A DNA stretch of 64,000 nt, from positions 62,001 to 126,000 of the forward strand of contig QPMI01000059.1 of NCBI GenBank assembly GCA_004431415.1, read 5' to 3'. Below, piece by piece: positions 41,543-50,608 of this stretch. The DNA comes from Cyanophora paradoxa. Lineage: Eukaryota; Glaucocystophyceae; Cyanophorales; Cyanophoraceae. Position 1 is the stretch's first letter. Each line of letters begins with the position of its first letter. Under the pieces are notes generated by a model, which was not told the DNA's origin, did not search any database, and saw only the letters and a list, made by a program, of their open reading frames with translations. The position numbers were made by a program, and so were the translations under genes.

Positions 41543-44500
41543 ATGGACGTTACCCAAAATAATGCAGCGACTCGGCGCTTCCGGTTGGCCAGAATCAAAG
41601 ACCAGATCGAAGCGCTCGCGATTTCATTGTATAATCGACGCGTCATACATGGAGCTTTCAAAAATAAATTGATTAGAATTTCAGCACAAGGGTCGAGAAC
41701 ACGGTTTGCAACTTTGGAAAAGTACGCTTCACTTTTGAACGAACTTGCAAGACTTCCTAGGTCAGCGCGTCCTGTGTCAGGTCGTCGACTAGAGCTAGCG
41801 ATTGCTGAGGGCCAGGCCGACATTGTTCGAGGGTTCTCAGAATTACCTGAGGTTGACGGTGGAGATGATGTTCAAATCAATGACAGCAATACGACTACAG
41901 CGCTTGACGGGCGATATGCGGAGTGGAAATACCAATTGCCTCGCGGTTCTGGCCGCGTAACCTCGATGCAAGCCCGATTTGAGAACAACGAACTTTTCAA
42001 ACAGAACGCAATAGCATTCGTTAGCGCCCAGGTAAATCTTGCAGAGGCGGTAAGAATGGGCATTGCACTACAAATCTCTGGATTAGCGGTATACAGAAAG
42101 CCAGAGACTGATACAACAATTGCAATCATTATTGAGCATCGTCGTTTCGATCGCATCGAGCCAGGGGCAAGCATCGAGACTGCTCTGCGCTCACAGCTGG
42201 AAGAACTAGACATTCTTGCGACAGAGAAAAGCAGGGATTCCTCAGTTTTCGACACATGGATACATCTGGTCTTTAAAACTGTGCGATACTTCCGCCGCAT
42301 GGGTGGTCGTGGACGTAGGTTCATACTCCCGCGGTGGCTTGTGGAGAAGCAGGCACTCATCAATATCGATGCTCCGAACAATGAATGCTTCAAGTATGCT
42401 GTACTTGCAGCTCAGCACGCGCTACGACCGGGCCAGGATTCACGCAGTGCTTGTCATTATCGACCGTATGAGAGCTCTTTAGACTGCACTATGCTCACAT
42501 TTCCCACCCCGCTAGATTCAAAGGTTTTCAAAAAGTTCGAGCAGGCTAACAACGTAAACCTATGTATTTATACGACAGCATTAGATGAACAGGACATTGT
42601 ACCAATCCATATCAGCGCAGCAAAAGACGCAATACCAATCTTGTATGTACCTGCAGGCAGCGACAATGATGTAGGGCATTATCTCTGGATCAAGAACATC
42701 TCACGTCTGTTTGGAAAACATGATTCTCCCGCCAAACACTATTGTCTTGCGTGTCAAACAGGTTTTAGCTCAGGTGCTGCGTTTGAGAATCATCTTAAAT
42801 ATGACCGTTGCCTCGATCGAGACGAGCATGCGAGAGATGTTCTGCCTAGAAAAGGAGCCCACATCCAGAAGTTTATTAACTATGAGTACTCAATCCGGCA
42901 ACGTCTGGTCGGATATGCTGATTCAGAGACGATTACAATGCCGATTCCCTGCATTAGTGGAAAGACCGAAAAGAAAGGTGTGCATGTGATTGCTTCAGTC
43001 GGCTGTCTGGTTGTATCTTCGAAAGGTGAACAATTTTGTTTCAAATACATGGGTTCGGAGAGCGAGGACTGCGCTGAGAAGTTCGTGCAATGGTTGGACG
43101 AAATGGAACCACAATTTCGAGAGCTCTTGCGAGAGACTGCACCAATCCAGATGACTCAGGAAGAGGAGCAGCGTTTTCAAACGAGGACCGAGTGCTACAT
43201 GTGCACGGACACGTTCAAGGATGCGAAAGACAAGCACCGCGATCACTGCCACGATTCTGGACGATACCTCGGGGCCGCCTGCAGAGCGTGCAATCGGCGT
43301 CGCGCAAAGGCAGCAGCCGTTCCAATATTCTGGCACAATGGTCGAGGATTTGACTTCCACCTGCTCGTGCGCGCTCTAGCATCTGGCTATAATCGCCGTT
43401 TAGCAGTTTGGAAGGAGTTTCAAGCACATGTCGAAAGCGAGTTTGAAAGCAAGTACGGTGGACGTGAGATGACCCCAGAGCAGAAAAAGAAGGTGAAGAA
43501 GGGGCTCGAACGCCGGCTCCGCCCGCAGAGTCTCCTTTCGATAAAATTCGATCAGTTCTTTCAGAATAGCGAGCGAATTTCGCAGTTCAAGTATGGAATT
43601 TACGTTCTACGCGACTCGGCTCAGCACTTGAATGCAAGCTTGGACGAACTAGCAAAGGCTCTGCCCGCGGAAAAGAAGAAGATCACGCGCTCGCTGCATC
43701 TGGACGAGACTCAGTTCAAGCTGATGACAGGCAAAGGCATTTACCCTTATGATTACATGACGAGCTGGGCTCGCTTTCAAGAGACTAAACTACCTGCACG
43801 TCGTTATTTCAAAAATCAGCTTAAACAGAAGAAATGCTCGAAAGATGAGTACGCACATGCCAAGGATGTTTGGCGAGAGCTCGGCTGCAGAATGCTATCA
43901 GACTATACAATGGAGTATATGATGACAGATATCACGTTACTAGCGGACGTGTTCGAAAACTATCGCGATACGTGTATTGAAACGTATGGCCTAGATCCTA
44001 GCTATTTTATGTCATCGCCGGGATTTGCTTGGCAGGCAGCACTTAAGCACACTGGAGTGAAGCTCGAGCTCTTTCACGAGGGACAGCAGGATATGCACAG
44101 ATTTATAGAATCGGGGATCAGGGGCGGAATCTCAATGATCTCAAAACGCTACGCACAAGCTGAGAACAAATATTTGAGCATAAAGTTCAACAAATACACC
44201 CACGCTGTTGAGCCTACAGTCTCACAGTCTACATGCATGTCTAACTACTACCGAACACACAAGGAATCGTGGCTCATGTACCTCGATGCAAACAACTTGT
44301 ACGGCGTCGCAATGAAGCGCAAGCTACCCACAGGAGATTTCCGCTGGGATAAACTAGATCAAGACGTCGATGTAATGCAATACGTTGCAAGCCTTGACGC
44401 GGATGGAGCTCGTGGCTATGCTCTCGAAGTCGATATGTACATGCCTGAGCATCTCCACGACGAGTTCTCAGACTATCCGCTGGCCCCTGAACGGATGTGT

Positions 44501-45601
44501 GTGTCCAAGGAACACCTATCAAAGCGACAACAGGATATGATTAACGACGAGAAGCTTACCTCAGTTGAACGAACTCCAAAGCTCGTTCCGAATCTGCTTC
44601 CAAAAAAGAATTATGTTGTTGATGGACGCTTGCTTCAGCTCTATACGTCACTGGGAATGATAGTAACCAACATCCATCGGGTCCTATCGTACGAACAAAG
44701 CGCATGGCTAGGGCGTTTCATAGATCTCAATACTCAAAAACGTAAAGAATCGCAGTTCACATACCAGAAGGACCTTTACAAGTTGATGAACAACAGTGTC
44801 TTCGGAAAGACGATGGAGAACGTGAGAAAGCACTGCTTTTCAGAGCTTGTGACTTCGGGAGACCGTCTGGTGAAGATCAACAGCGAACCAAATCGGTTGA
44901 AGCAGGTGGTGATGTACGAAGAGAACCTTGTATTCGTTTCCAAGCGCAAAAGCGAGTACAATCTGAACAAACCTATCTACTGCGGGTTCGTCATCCTCGA
45001 ACTTTCCAAGCTGCACATGTACCGCTTTTACTACCAGGTGCTCAAGCCGCTTTGGGGCCAGCGGCTGACACTATTAGGTACGGATACTGACAGTCTCATC
45101 ATCGAGGTTCGCACCAAAGATATCTATGCTGATTTACGCTCAATCAAGCATGAGCTGGATGTTAGCGACTACCCAGAGACACATCGATTCTTCGATGGCA
45201 TGACAGCCGATGAGGTTCGAGCTCTACGATCGATGGGGAAAACTCCGGGATTATTCAAGGATGAGCTCCATGGTCTGCAAATGACAGAGTGGATCGCTAA
45301 CCGGCCGAAATCTTACTATTATTCGCGTGAAGATTGCACGGACAAGCAGGTATGCAAGGGTATTCAAAAGACGTACTACAACAGACTCACAAGGGATGTA
45401 TTCCTCCGGTGCGTCTGTCCTAAAGAGGGAGAAAAGCAATCGTATGACATCAAAGGAATTCTCGGTTTCCGCTCGAAACAACATGAGATTTATTTACAAC
45501 GAACCTCGCGCCAGGCTCTCCATCCCCTTGATACCAAACGCTTCCTCGAGACTGACGGGATCAACACCCGAGCGATTGGCCATTATAAAAATCGCGCCTG
45601 A
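41543..45601 (+). CDS. Protein-primed family B DNA polymerase (pPolB), inner element
   Basis: The 1,352-residue enzyme starts at the ATG at 41543, with ATATATA 12 bp upstream. The N-terminal region includes 'NNECFKYAVL' and 'GHYLWIKN' (possibly OTU-like), then a finger 'YCLACQTGF'. The exonuclease is complete: motif I 'YADSETI' (about residue 457), a Cys/His treble-clef-like insert 'CYMCTDTF...CRACNRR', motif II 'FWHNGRGFDFHLL' and motif III 'YMMTDITLLADVF'. Polymerase motifs are A 'YLDANNLYG' (about 913), B 'KLMNNSVFGKT' (about 1080) and C 'GTDTDSL' (about 1179). This polymerase uses a protein primer at the terminal repeats. No inactivating change is visible. Confidence 0.95.
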   Translation: MDVTQNNAATRRFRLARIKDQIEALAISLYNRRVIHGAFKNKLIRISAQGSRTRFATLEKYASLLNELARLPRSARPVSGRRLELAIAEGQADIVRGFSELPEVDGGDDVQINDSNTTTALDGRYAEWKYQLPRGSGRVTSMQARFENNELFKQNAIAFVSAQVNLAEAVRMGIALQISGLAVYRKPETDTTIAIIIEHRRFDRIEPGASIETALRSQLEELDILATEKSRDSSVFDTWIHLVFKTVRYFRRMGGRGRRFILPRWLVEKQALINIDAPNNECFKYAVLAAQHALRPGQDSRSACHYRPYESSLDCTMLTFPTPLDSKVFKKFEQANNVNLCIYTTALDEQDIVPIHISAAKDAIPILYVPAGSDNDVGHYLWIKNISRLFGKHDSPAKHYCLACQTGFSSGAAFENHLKYDRCLDRDEHARDVLPRKGAHIQKFINYEYSIRQRLVGYADSETITMPIPCISGKTEKKGVHVIASVGCLVVSSKGEQFCFKYMGSESEDCAEKFVQWLDEMEPQFRELLRETAPIQMTQEEEQRFQTRTECYMCTDTFKDAKDKHRDHCHDSGRYLGAACRACNRRRAKAAAVPIFWHNGRGFDFHLLVRALASGYNRRLAVWKEFQAHVESEFESKYGGREMTPEQKKKVKKGLERRLRPQSLLSIKFDQFFQNSERISQFKYGIYVLRDSAQHLNASLDELAKALPAEKKKITRSLHLDETQFKLMTGKGIYPYDYMTSWARFQETKLPARRYFKNQLKQKKCSKDEYAHAKDVWRELGCRMLSDYTMEYMMTDITLLADVFENYRDTCIETYGLDPSYFMSSPGFAWQAALKHTGVKLELFHEGQQDMHRFIESGIRGGISMISKRYAQAENKYLSIKFNKYTHAVEPTVSQSTCMSNYYRTHKESWLMYLDANNLYGVAMKRKLPTGDFRWDKLDQDVDVMQYVASLDADGARGYALEVDMYMPEHLHDEFSDYPLAPERMCVSKEHLSKRQQDMINDEKLTSVERTPKLVPNLLPKKNYVVDGRLLQLYTSLGMIVTNIHRVLSYEQSAWLGRFIDLNTQKRKESQFTYQKDLYKLMNNSVFGKTMENVRKHCFSELVTSGDRLVKINSEPNRLKQVVMYEENLVFVSKRKSEYNLNKPIYCGFVILELSKLHMYRFYYQVLKPLWGQRLTLLGTDTDSLIIEVRTKDIYADLRSIKHELDVSDYPETHRFFDGMTADEVRALRSMGKTPGLFKDELHGLQMTEWIANRPKSYYYSREDCTDKQVCKGIQKTYYNRLTRDVFLRCVCPKEGEKQSYDIKGILGFRSKQHEIYLQRTSRQALHPLDTKRFLETDGINTRAIGHYKNRA

Positions 45602-45610
45602 TTTACAACG

Positions 45611-46561
45611 ATGTACCAGATTACTGCGCCACCGGGTGCGTGGCAAATTGACGTGCTGTTCATTGGGAGATTTCGCCTGTTCGCAGCGGTCGAGATTGCA
45701 ACCCGTTTCGCTGTGGTACGTAAGCTCGAGACTTTTAAGCAGCTTCCAAAAATGATCGAGCAGCTACCTGGAATATGGGGCTTTTCAGGAGACAACGGCT
45801 TCAACACAGCGGCAATTCGGGAAATGGCTGAAGAGAACTCGTTGAAAATGCATACTGATGTGGCTAAGGATGATCACATTTCAAAAGGCTCCAAGCTGGG
45901 AATTATCGACAGGTTCGCGAGGACATTGCGAGCACTGATTCAGACTGATACAGAAGCTCGTGGCTCCCCGCATTTCCTCTCACGTTTGCCGGCAATTGTC
46001 AAGGCGTACAATGAAACAGCCCACAGCTCTTTCGGCGGGGAGCACTCACCGAAGTGGATGCGGGAAAATACACAGGTAGCCGAGCAGCTGCATCAAGTTA
46101 GACAGCGACAGAACGATATTGAACGAGACAATTCGAACATACCGCGCACAGGGACCGAAGTGCAAGTTCTCGAGCCGAAGCCAAGCGTTTTTGCGAAGGG
46201 AACCACAAAGCCAAGCAAGGAGACGTACATAGTTGCTGGCGCTGATAAGAACCGTGTTCGACTCGTTACGAAACAGGGTGTGGAAATTTCTAGACGTGTT
46301 AAACCATCGGAAATACGTCAACCGCGTGAGCTTGCACCTCAAACACGAATCGAAAAAGAAGAAGTGCAAATGCGACAGCAGAGACGATTGAGACGTGAGG
46401 GTTTGATCGAAACGAAAAAATACAGCGGCCAAAGCCGGCAGTATCGAGAGCTCAAGAAGCTTGAGATTGCAGGGGAGCCAAAGCTACGAGCAGGTGCTAA
46501 AGCTGCATCACCTCGAGCTCTACAGAAGCTCCGCTCTTCGCGAGGCATCTACGCGCAATAG
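45611..46561 (+). CDS. rve integrase, short and with Asp for catalytic Glu, inner element
   Basis: A 316-residue protein starts at the ATG at 45611, nine bases after the polymerase stop. The RNase H-fold core shows Asp14 (WQIDVLFIG) and Asp61 (FSGDNGF). At the third catalytic position it has Asp100 in 'GIIDRFARTLR', where Glu is normal. The 100 or so residues that precede the first Asp in the outer integrase are absent, so the N-terminal helical/zinc region is missing. The C-terminal part has an SH3-like 'TYIVAGADKNRVRLV' segment and a basic tail. The clean 6-bp duplication shows an integrase acted at insertion. Whether this protein did, or lost its N-terminus later, is unclear. Confidence 0.85.
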   Translation: MYQITAPPGAWQIDVLFIGRFRLFAAVEIATRFAVVRKLETFKQLPKMIEQLPGIWGFSGDNGFNTAAIREMAEENSLKMHTDVAKDDHISKGSKLGIIDRFARTLRALIQTDTEARGSPHFLSRLPAIVKAYNETAHSSFGGEHSPKWMRENTQVAEQLHQVRQRQNDIERDNSNIPRTGTEVQVLEPKPSVFAKGTTKPSKETYIVAGADKNRVRLVTKQGVEISRRVKPSEIRQPRELAPQTRIEKEEVQMRQQRRLRREGLIETKKYSGQSRQYRELKKLEIAGEPKLRAGAKAASPRALQKLRSSRGIYAQ

Positions 46562-46841
46562 CATTCCTGTGGTACTCCCGGATCCGATCAGGATTCTCAG
46601 CTCGATACTTCGCTGTGATGGCAAGCTGTTTCAAACGGTATGTTTCGTTCGTGTGGCGCAGTTTGCGATTGCGTTCAGCATTCTTTCTGCGTCGCTCTGC
46701 TAAAATCTCCGGGGTGACCTCGATCGGTTTAGGACCCTTCTTCTTCGGCTGATAAGGCTCCATTGTTAAAAGACGAACCTTAGGAGGTCGCCCACGGCCA
46801 CGTTTAACCGCAGCGCAATCCGCAGTAATTGCAGAAGTCAT
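46497..46841 (-). CDS. AT-hook-containing small basic protein
   Basis: A 114-residue protein starts at the ATG at 46841. It has an AT-hook 'KRGRGRPPK' at about residues 13-21 and a second Lys/Pro stretch 'KKKGPKP'. An Arg-rich helical half follows ('ERRRKNAERNRKLRH', 'YRAENPDRIREYHRN') that resembles the small basic proteins of the outer element. AT-hooks bind the minor groove of AT-rich DNA. Its 3' end overlaps the integrase 3' end by 65 bp. A structural nucleoid or regulatory role is inferred. Confidence 0.65.
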   Translation of the reverse strand: MTSAITADCAAVKRGRGRPPKVRLLTMEPYQPKKKGPKPIEVTPEILAERRRKNAERNRKLRHTNETYRLKQLAITAKYRAENPDRIREYHRNAIARRCLAKSGASVELEVMQL

Positions 46842-46972
46842 TGTTCGGCTTGTCTCTCAATAATAAGAGACATAAATCCTTTTAAGACAAATTAGCGCGA
46901 CTTTTGAGGCTTAAAGATAATGCAATCTGTAGATGTAACAAAAAAGTCGCAGACAAGCAGCTCGCTGCGCAG

Positions 46973-47503
46973 ATGGAGGTTATCGTTCCTGATGTACCAG
47001 AGGGCACTGCTTTGATCCCGCTGATAGGAATTCGCAATCGACGCAAAGTCATCGTCGCCTACGCTCTCGTGTCACACGATGATGCTGAGCGTGTGCTGGG
47101 ATTTCGCTGGAGTTTGGACAATGGATATGCTCGAGCCAAAATCAACGGAAAGAGCGTGTACTTGCATACATTCATCAGTGGCAATCTTGAGAATGGGTTG
47201 ACGTTAGATCATATCAACAACGATCCAAAAGACAATCGTCGCGACAACCTCCGTTTAGCAACAGCTCGTCAACAGAATTTGAATCGTGGACAGCGGCGAG
47301 ATAACACTTCAGGATACATTGGCGTCAGCTTCCATCAGCAACATGGTAAATGGAAAGCATACTATAAGATAAATGACCGCCAAAAGCACATCGGTCTGTT
47401 TCAAACAGCAGAGGCTGCAGCTCGTGCTCGCGATGCATATGCATTGGAACATACCAGCGAAGAGGACAAACCATTCTTGCGGTTGAACTTCCCACAGGTT
47501 TGA
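46973..47503 (+). CDS. HNH endonuclease with AP2 domain, inner element
   Basis: The ATG at 46973 (MEVIVPDVPEG) gives 176 residues; frame further upstream lacks an ATG. The HNH core is 'VYLHTFISG' plus 'LTLDHINNDPKDNRRDNLR' and is followed by the AP2-like 'YIGVSFHQQHGKWKAYYKI' and 'HIGLFQTAEAAARARDAYA'. It is the same architecture as 30705-31277 in the outer element but clearly diverged. It lies between the AT-hook and ExoX-C-like genes. Role as a homing nuclease is inferred from the family. Confidence 0.83.
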   Translation: MEVIVPDVPEGTALIPLIGIRNRRKVIVAYALVSHDDAERVLGFRWSLDNGYARAKINGKSVYLHTFISGNLENGLTLDHINNDPKDNRRDNLRLATARQQNLNRGQRRDNTSGYIGVSFHQQHGKWKAYYKINDRQKHIGLFQTAEAAARARDAYALEHTSEEDKPFLRLNFPQV

Positions 47504-47564
47504 ATGAAGGGAATAACACCCCTTGGGCGCAGCCGAGGCAGCTTGTCTGCCGATTATTTTTTTA

Positions 47565-47948
47565 ATGGAACTCGAATTCGAAACGGTAGAGGAAGAGTTT
47601 AATCTCGAAGACTGCTGGCCTGGAAGAACTCACGAATCGCCTGATCATCTGATTTCGTTCGGCATTTACAAGGGCACATCGTTCCTGTGGATTGCCTCAG
47701 CGAAACCGGAATATACTAGCTGGTTGTTGCGACAGCCTTGGCTACCGACTTTTGATCGCGCTGCTTTTTTACGCGCACAAAGCGCAATAGAGCCGAAGTC
47801 GTTCCAGACGATTTGTCAACAGAATAAACGCGGTCCGCGGTCGCAGCTTCATATATCAAAACCTGATACGAATGATTCAATTCAACGAAAAGACGCATTA
47901 GATCTGCTCGAGTCGCTCCGGCGTTGTATTCGTCGAAAACGCAGTTGA
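47565..47948 (+). CDS. ExoX C-terminal-like domain protein
   Basis: The ATG at 47565 (MELEFETVEEEFNLEDCW) gives 127 residues. The centre 'ISFGIYKGTSFLWIASAKPE' followed by 'YTSWLLRQPWL' matches the small domain found at the C-terminus of exonuclease X and as stand-alone proteins in viruses (F-G-x-Y-K-G ... Y-x-x-W-L). Its function is not well defined; DNA binding is suspected. The last 78 codons lie antisense to the 3' end of the ATPase gene and are probably read-through text without selection. Confidence 0.6.
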   Translation: MELEFETVEEEFNLEDCWPGRTHESPDHLISFGIYKGTSFLWIASAKPEYTSWLLRQPWLPTFDRAAFLRAQSAIEPKSFQTICQQNKRGPRSQLHISKPDTNDSIQRKDALDLLESLRRCIRRKRS

Positions 47949-48431
47949 ACTCTTTAACGTTTGAGAGAATTGATGAGAAACAGATGTACTCGCAATTCCT
48001 TCGAACTGTAGGGCTGATTCCACAAAGACGTTGAGTGGTTACAAAAAGGCTCATGTTATAATGACGCCCACTAGTAAAAAGCTTTTGCATTAATCGGTCG
48101 CTGTGGACGTTCACAAGGTCATTATCGAGCAAATCATCTAGAACGATTGCAATCTTGCGCTCATCTTTCTTGCGTCGCCTTTCTTTTTGTTGCTCTAGAA
48201 GACTCTCAACCAAAACTGGATCCCATTCTTCGTGAATATTGTTTGAGCGAGTCGTGTCGTCCCACTGTTCTGTAAATGCTGTGGTACTAAATACGAAGAT
48301 ATCGTCTAGCTGCGGAGCTACTGCATTTAATACGTGTTTAACGTAGGTGCTTTTTCCCGAGTTGGTGGGCCGACAAACAAGAACCGTTTAGGCAGTTTTA
48401 TTTCTGTAGGATCAAACAGTTTGATATCCAT
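47716..48431 (-). pseudogene. FtsK/HerA packaging ATPase, inner element, one frameshift
   Basis: The ATG at 48431 follows the capsid stop codon directly. The first 20 or so codons lead to the Walker A region. At the C run of the coding strand (48367-48369) one base appears to be missing, and in the shifted frame the text reads 'GPTNSGKST' (Walker A). It continues through 'KIAIVLDDLLDND' (Walker B) and 'TSGRHYNMSLFVTTQRL' to the stop at 47716. With one added C the gene has 238 codons, like the outer ATPase without its tail. The frame without repair stops early. Assembly error and real mutation are both possible. Confidence 0.82.
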
Positions 48432-49660
48432 CTAGAAGTTACTTACCTTTAGAGTTGACATTTGATACGAGTTAATTACGAGAACATTGTGGCGCAGGAC
48501 GTGGAAGTCAACAACTGCTGGCGCTGCGTTTGTGCAGCCGGTCACAGTTAGCGAGCAGTAGCTGCTGCTGGAATTAAAGAAGTCTGTGTAGCCGAGGACA
48601 GCGTTATGCAGTGAGTCTTTGCCAGATTTCGAAAGCACAATCCCATAGACATTTCCGTCCTCGAAGCCAAGGGCTGAATTGCCAGTGGTTGCACCGCGGT
48701 ATTGAGTTGGAATGTGATAGCACGATGATACAAACCCAGAGATTGGCTTATTGCTGATGTCGAGAGTTCGGTTGTTGTGCATGATCTCAAACGAATCGAT
48801 TTTCAGCGCATTTCCGTTGCCAGCAAATGAATTGTGATTGCGAGTGCCCAGGTGATTCGCATTACGCACTGTCATCAGGATCGCGTGCACAAGGCCGCTG
48901 ACGTTGGCAAGGGAGATTTCGACTGCATTCCCCGCGTCGTCAGTCTTTAACTGCCTCGAGCGCTTTGAAATAATCTCGGTGAAAGGAATTCGAATACCAC
49001 CGCTCTCGTTTGCAGATTTAAGCATAGACTCAGCCTCTTCGCTAGGGATATTCACGAACTGGCAAACCAGGGCACAATCCGTTAGAGTTGCAACAGCACT
49101 AGCGACAGTTCCAACCACGCCAGCCGAACGGAAGTCAATTTCGACGGTTGGCATGTCAGCCAGTGCGAGCAGCGGGAAGTACGAATTGTCCCAGAGCTGG
49201 GAGGGATCTTTAGTACGTACTCGCGACTCGCATCGAGAATCTCAAGAGCCGCGTCCTTTCCAAAGCCGTAGCTGCTAGCAAAAGCCTGGGCGGACGCAAC
49301 GCTATTATCAATGAGCGCGTTCACAGTGAGCCAGTCTCCAGGGATCACCATCTTGAAGGATCCATGAACAAAGCGCACGTTTTCAATAAATGCACCAGCG
49401 CCATTAGGCAGCACCGAGGCGGCAGCTCCGCCAGCGACGCTGACCTTAAAGTATAGCGAGACACCGTTTAGAAGCTGCTTGCGCGGAAGGTCGAAAGCGG
49501 CAGTCTGCGCGAAGCCGTACGAGTTGCCTCGCGGACGGATCGTTTCAAGGAAAGGCTTGAACTTGGGGCTGACACCGACAGTGAGACCTGGGGATAAATA
49601 AAGTTCGCTTGAACCTTTGGTAGTGAGGAGCTCCTTTAGAGTTGTTCCTGCTTGCGCCAT
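48432..49660 (-). pseudogene. Major capsid protein, inner element, one frameshift
   Basis: The N-terminal part, from the ATG at 49660 (MAQAGTTLKELLTTKG), covers the first jelly roll, including 'FVHGSFKMVIPGDWLTVNAL'. Near 49199-49201 (CCC on the coding strand) the frame shifts. The rest reads 'DNSYFPLLALADMPTVEIDF' and on through 'SGLVHAILMTVRNANH' to the stop at 48432. One added C gives 409 codons. Similar blocks occur in the outer capsid protein at the same relative places. TATAATAG lies 6 bp before the ATG. The gene runs straight into the ATPase gene (TAG-ATG). Confidence 0.85.
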
Positions 49661-49704
49661 TTGCTATTATAGACCAGAAAATTTTCATGCATATTGTTGT
49701 AAAG
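49661..49704. promoter_or_regulatory. Divergent promoter region of the inner capsid genes
   Basis: These 44 bp separate the start codons of the major (minus) and minor (plus) capsid genes. They contain CTATTATAGA near the minus-strand start and ATATTGTTGTAAAG next to the plus-strand start. Short AT-rich boxes immediately before ATGs are common to the structural genes of both elements. Confidence 0.45.
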
Positions 49705-50601
49705 ATGAAGCTCCGCGTAAATGTCGATTCTAGGGACCGGTTCGAAGGCACGTCCTCGAATTTCAAGATCAATCTCCCAAGGCCCCTCGTTAATGTAAAG
49801 TCGGTGCGAGTTGATTCGCTAGAACTGTTTCATAACATGTTCAACCTGTCCACACAAGCCGCAATTATCACCGGCACCCTTGATCCCTCTGGCGTTGAGA
49901 AAACACGTGCCAACACTTTCAAGCCCGGAGTCTATACGCCAACCTCCCTTGCAAACTATCTAAGCACGCTTCTTAAAACCCAGCAGTATAGTTACGGCGG
50001 AACTACTTATCAGCGCAAGTTCGTCGTTCAGTTCGAAGAGATCTCAATGCGGCTTAGGTTCCTGTGTGAAGCGGACTTTATTTTGAGCTTCACATCGGCC
50101 GAACTATCGAACCTGCTCGGGTTTGCGAAGACTCTCAGTGACCTTTCCAGTGAGCTTGACACACCTGAGACAATCGATGGCGTACAATATTCGTACGAGC
50201 TGTTCAGCGATATGCCAGTTGATCTACTTTATCACACGTATTTGTTCCTGTACATTCAGCAGATCAAAGGCCCGATCTTGACACTTAACCCCTATACAAC
50301 GGGCTCGATCGCAAAGATTCACATCGACTCAAAATTCGGGGAGCTCATCAAGTTCACATCTGAGGATCGTGTTCCCGTCACAGGCTTCGATCGAAACGCT
50401 GAGCTGTCTGAACTTGACATATCGCTGCGCTATCATAATGGAACAGACGCTGTCACAAACACAGAGTTCTCGTTCGTGCTAGAGTTCGATATCGAGGATG
50501 TCTCTTACACGTCTGCTGCTGCTAAATCCGCAATTAAGAATGCAGCCAGCGAGTACGTCCCTTCGACAGATCGTTCGCATAAGTTTTTTCCCACTGCTTA
50601 G
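49705..50601 (+). CDS. Minor capsid (penton-type) protein, inner element
   Basis: The start at 49705 (MKLRVNVDSRDRFEGTSSNF) is chosen because the outer paralogue begins almost identically (MNRLVNVDSRDR); an in-frame ATG at 49687 would add six residues. The product is 298 residues with 'VNVKSVRVDSLELFHNMFN', the jelly-roll opening typical of PLV/Polinton minor capsid proteins, and 'SNLLGFAKTLSDLSS' in the middle. It is intact and forms the vertex capsomer by family knowledge. It is divergent from the major capsid gene. Confidence 0.85.
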   Translation: MKLRVNVDSRDRFEGTSSNFKINLPRPLVNVKSVRVDSLELFHNMFNLSTQAAIITGTLDPSGVEKTRANTFKPGVYTPTSLANYLSTLLKTQQYSYGGTTYQRKFVVQFEEISMRLRFLCEADFILSFTSAELSNLLGFAKTLSDLSSELDTPETIDGVQYSYELFSDMPVDLLYHTYLFLYIQQIKGPILTLNPYTTGSIAKIHIDSKFGELIKFTSEDRVPVTGFDRNAELSELDISLRYHNGTDAVTNTEFSFVLEFDIEDVSYTSAAAKSAIKNAASEYVPSTDRSHKFFPTA

Positions 50602-50608
50602 TTAAAAG

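Noticed and set aside
41872-43427. Minus-strand open frames inside the inner polymerase
   Set aside because: Shadows of the polymerase coding sequence with no motifs of their own.
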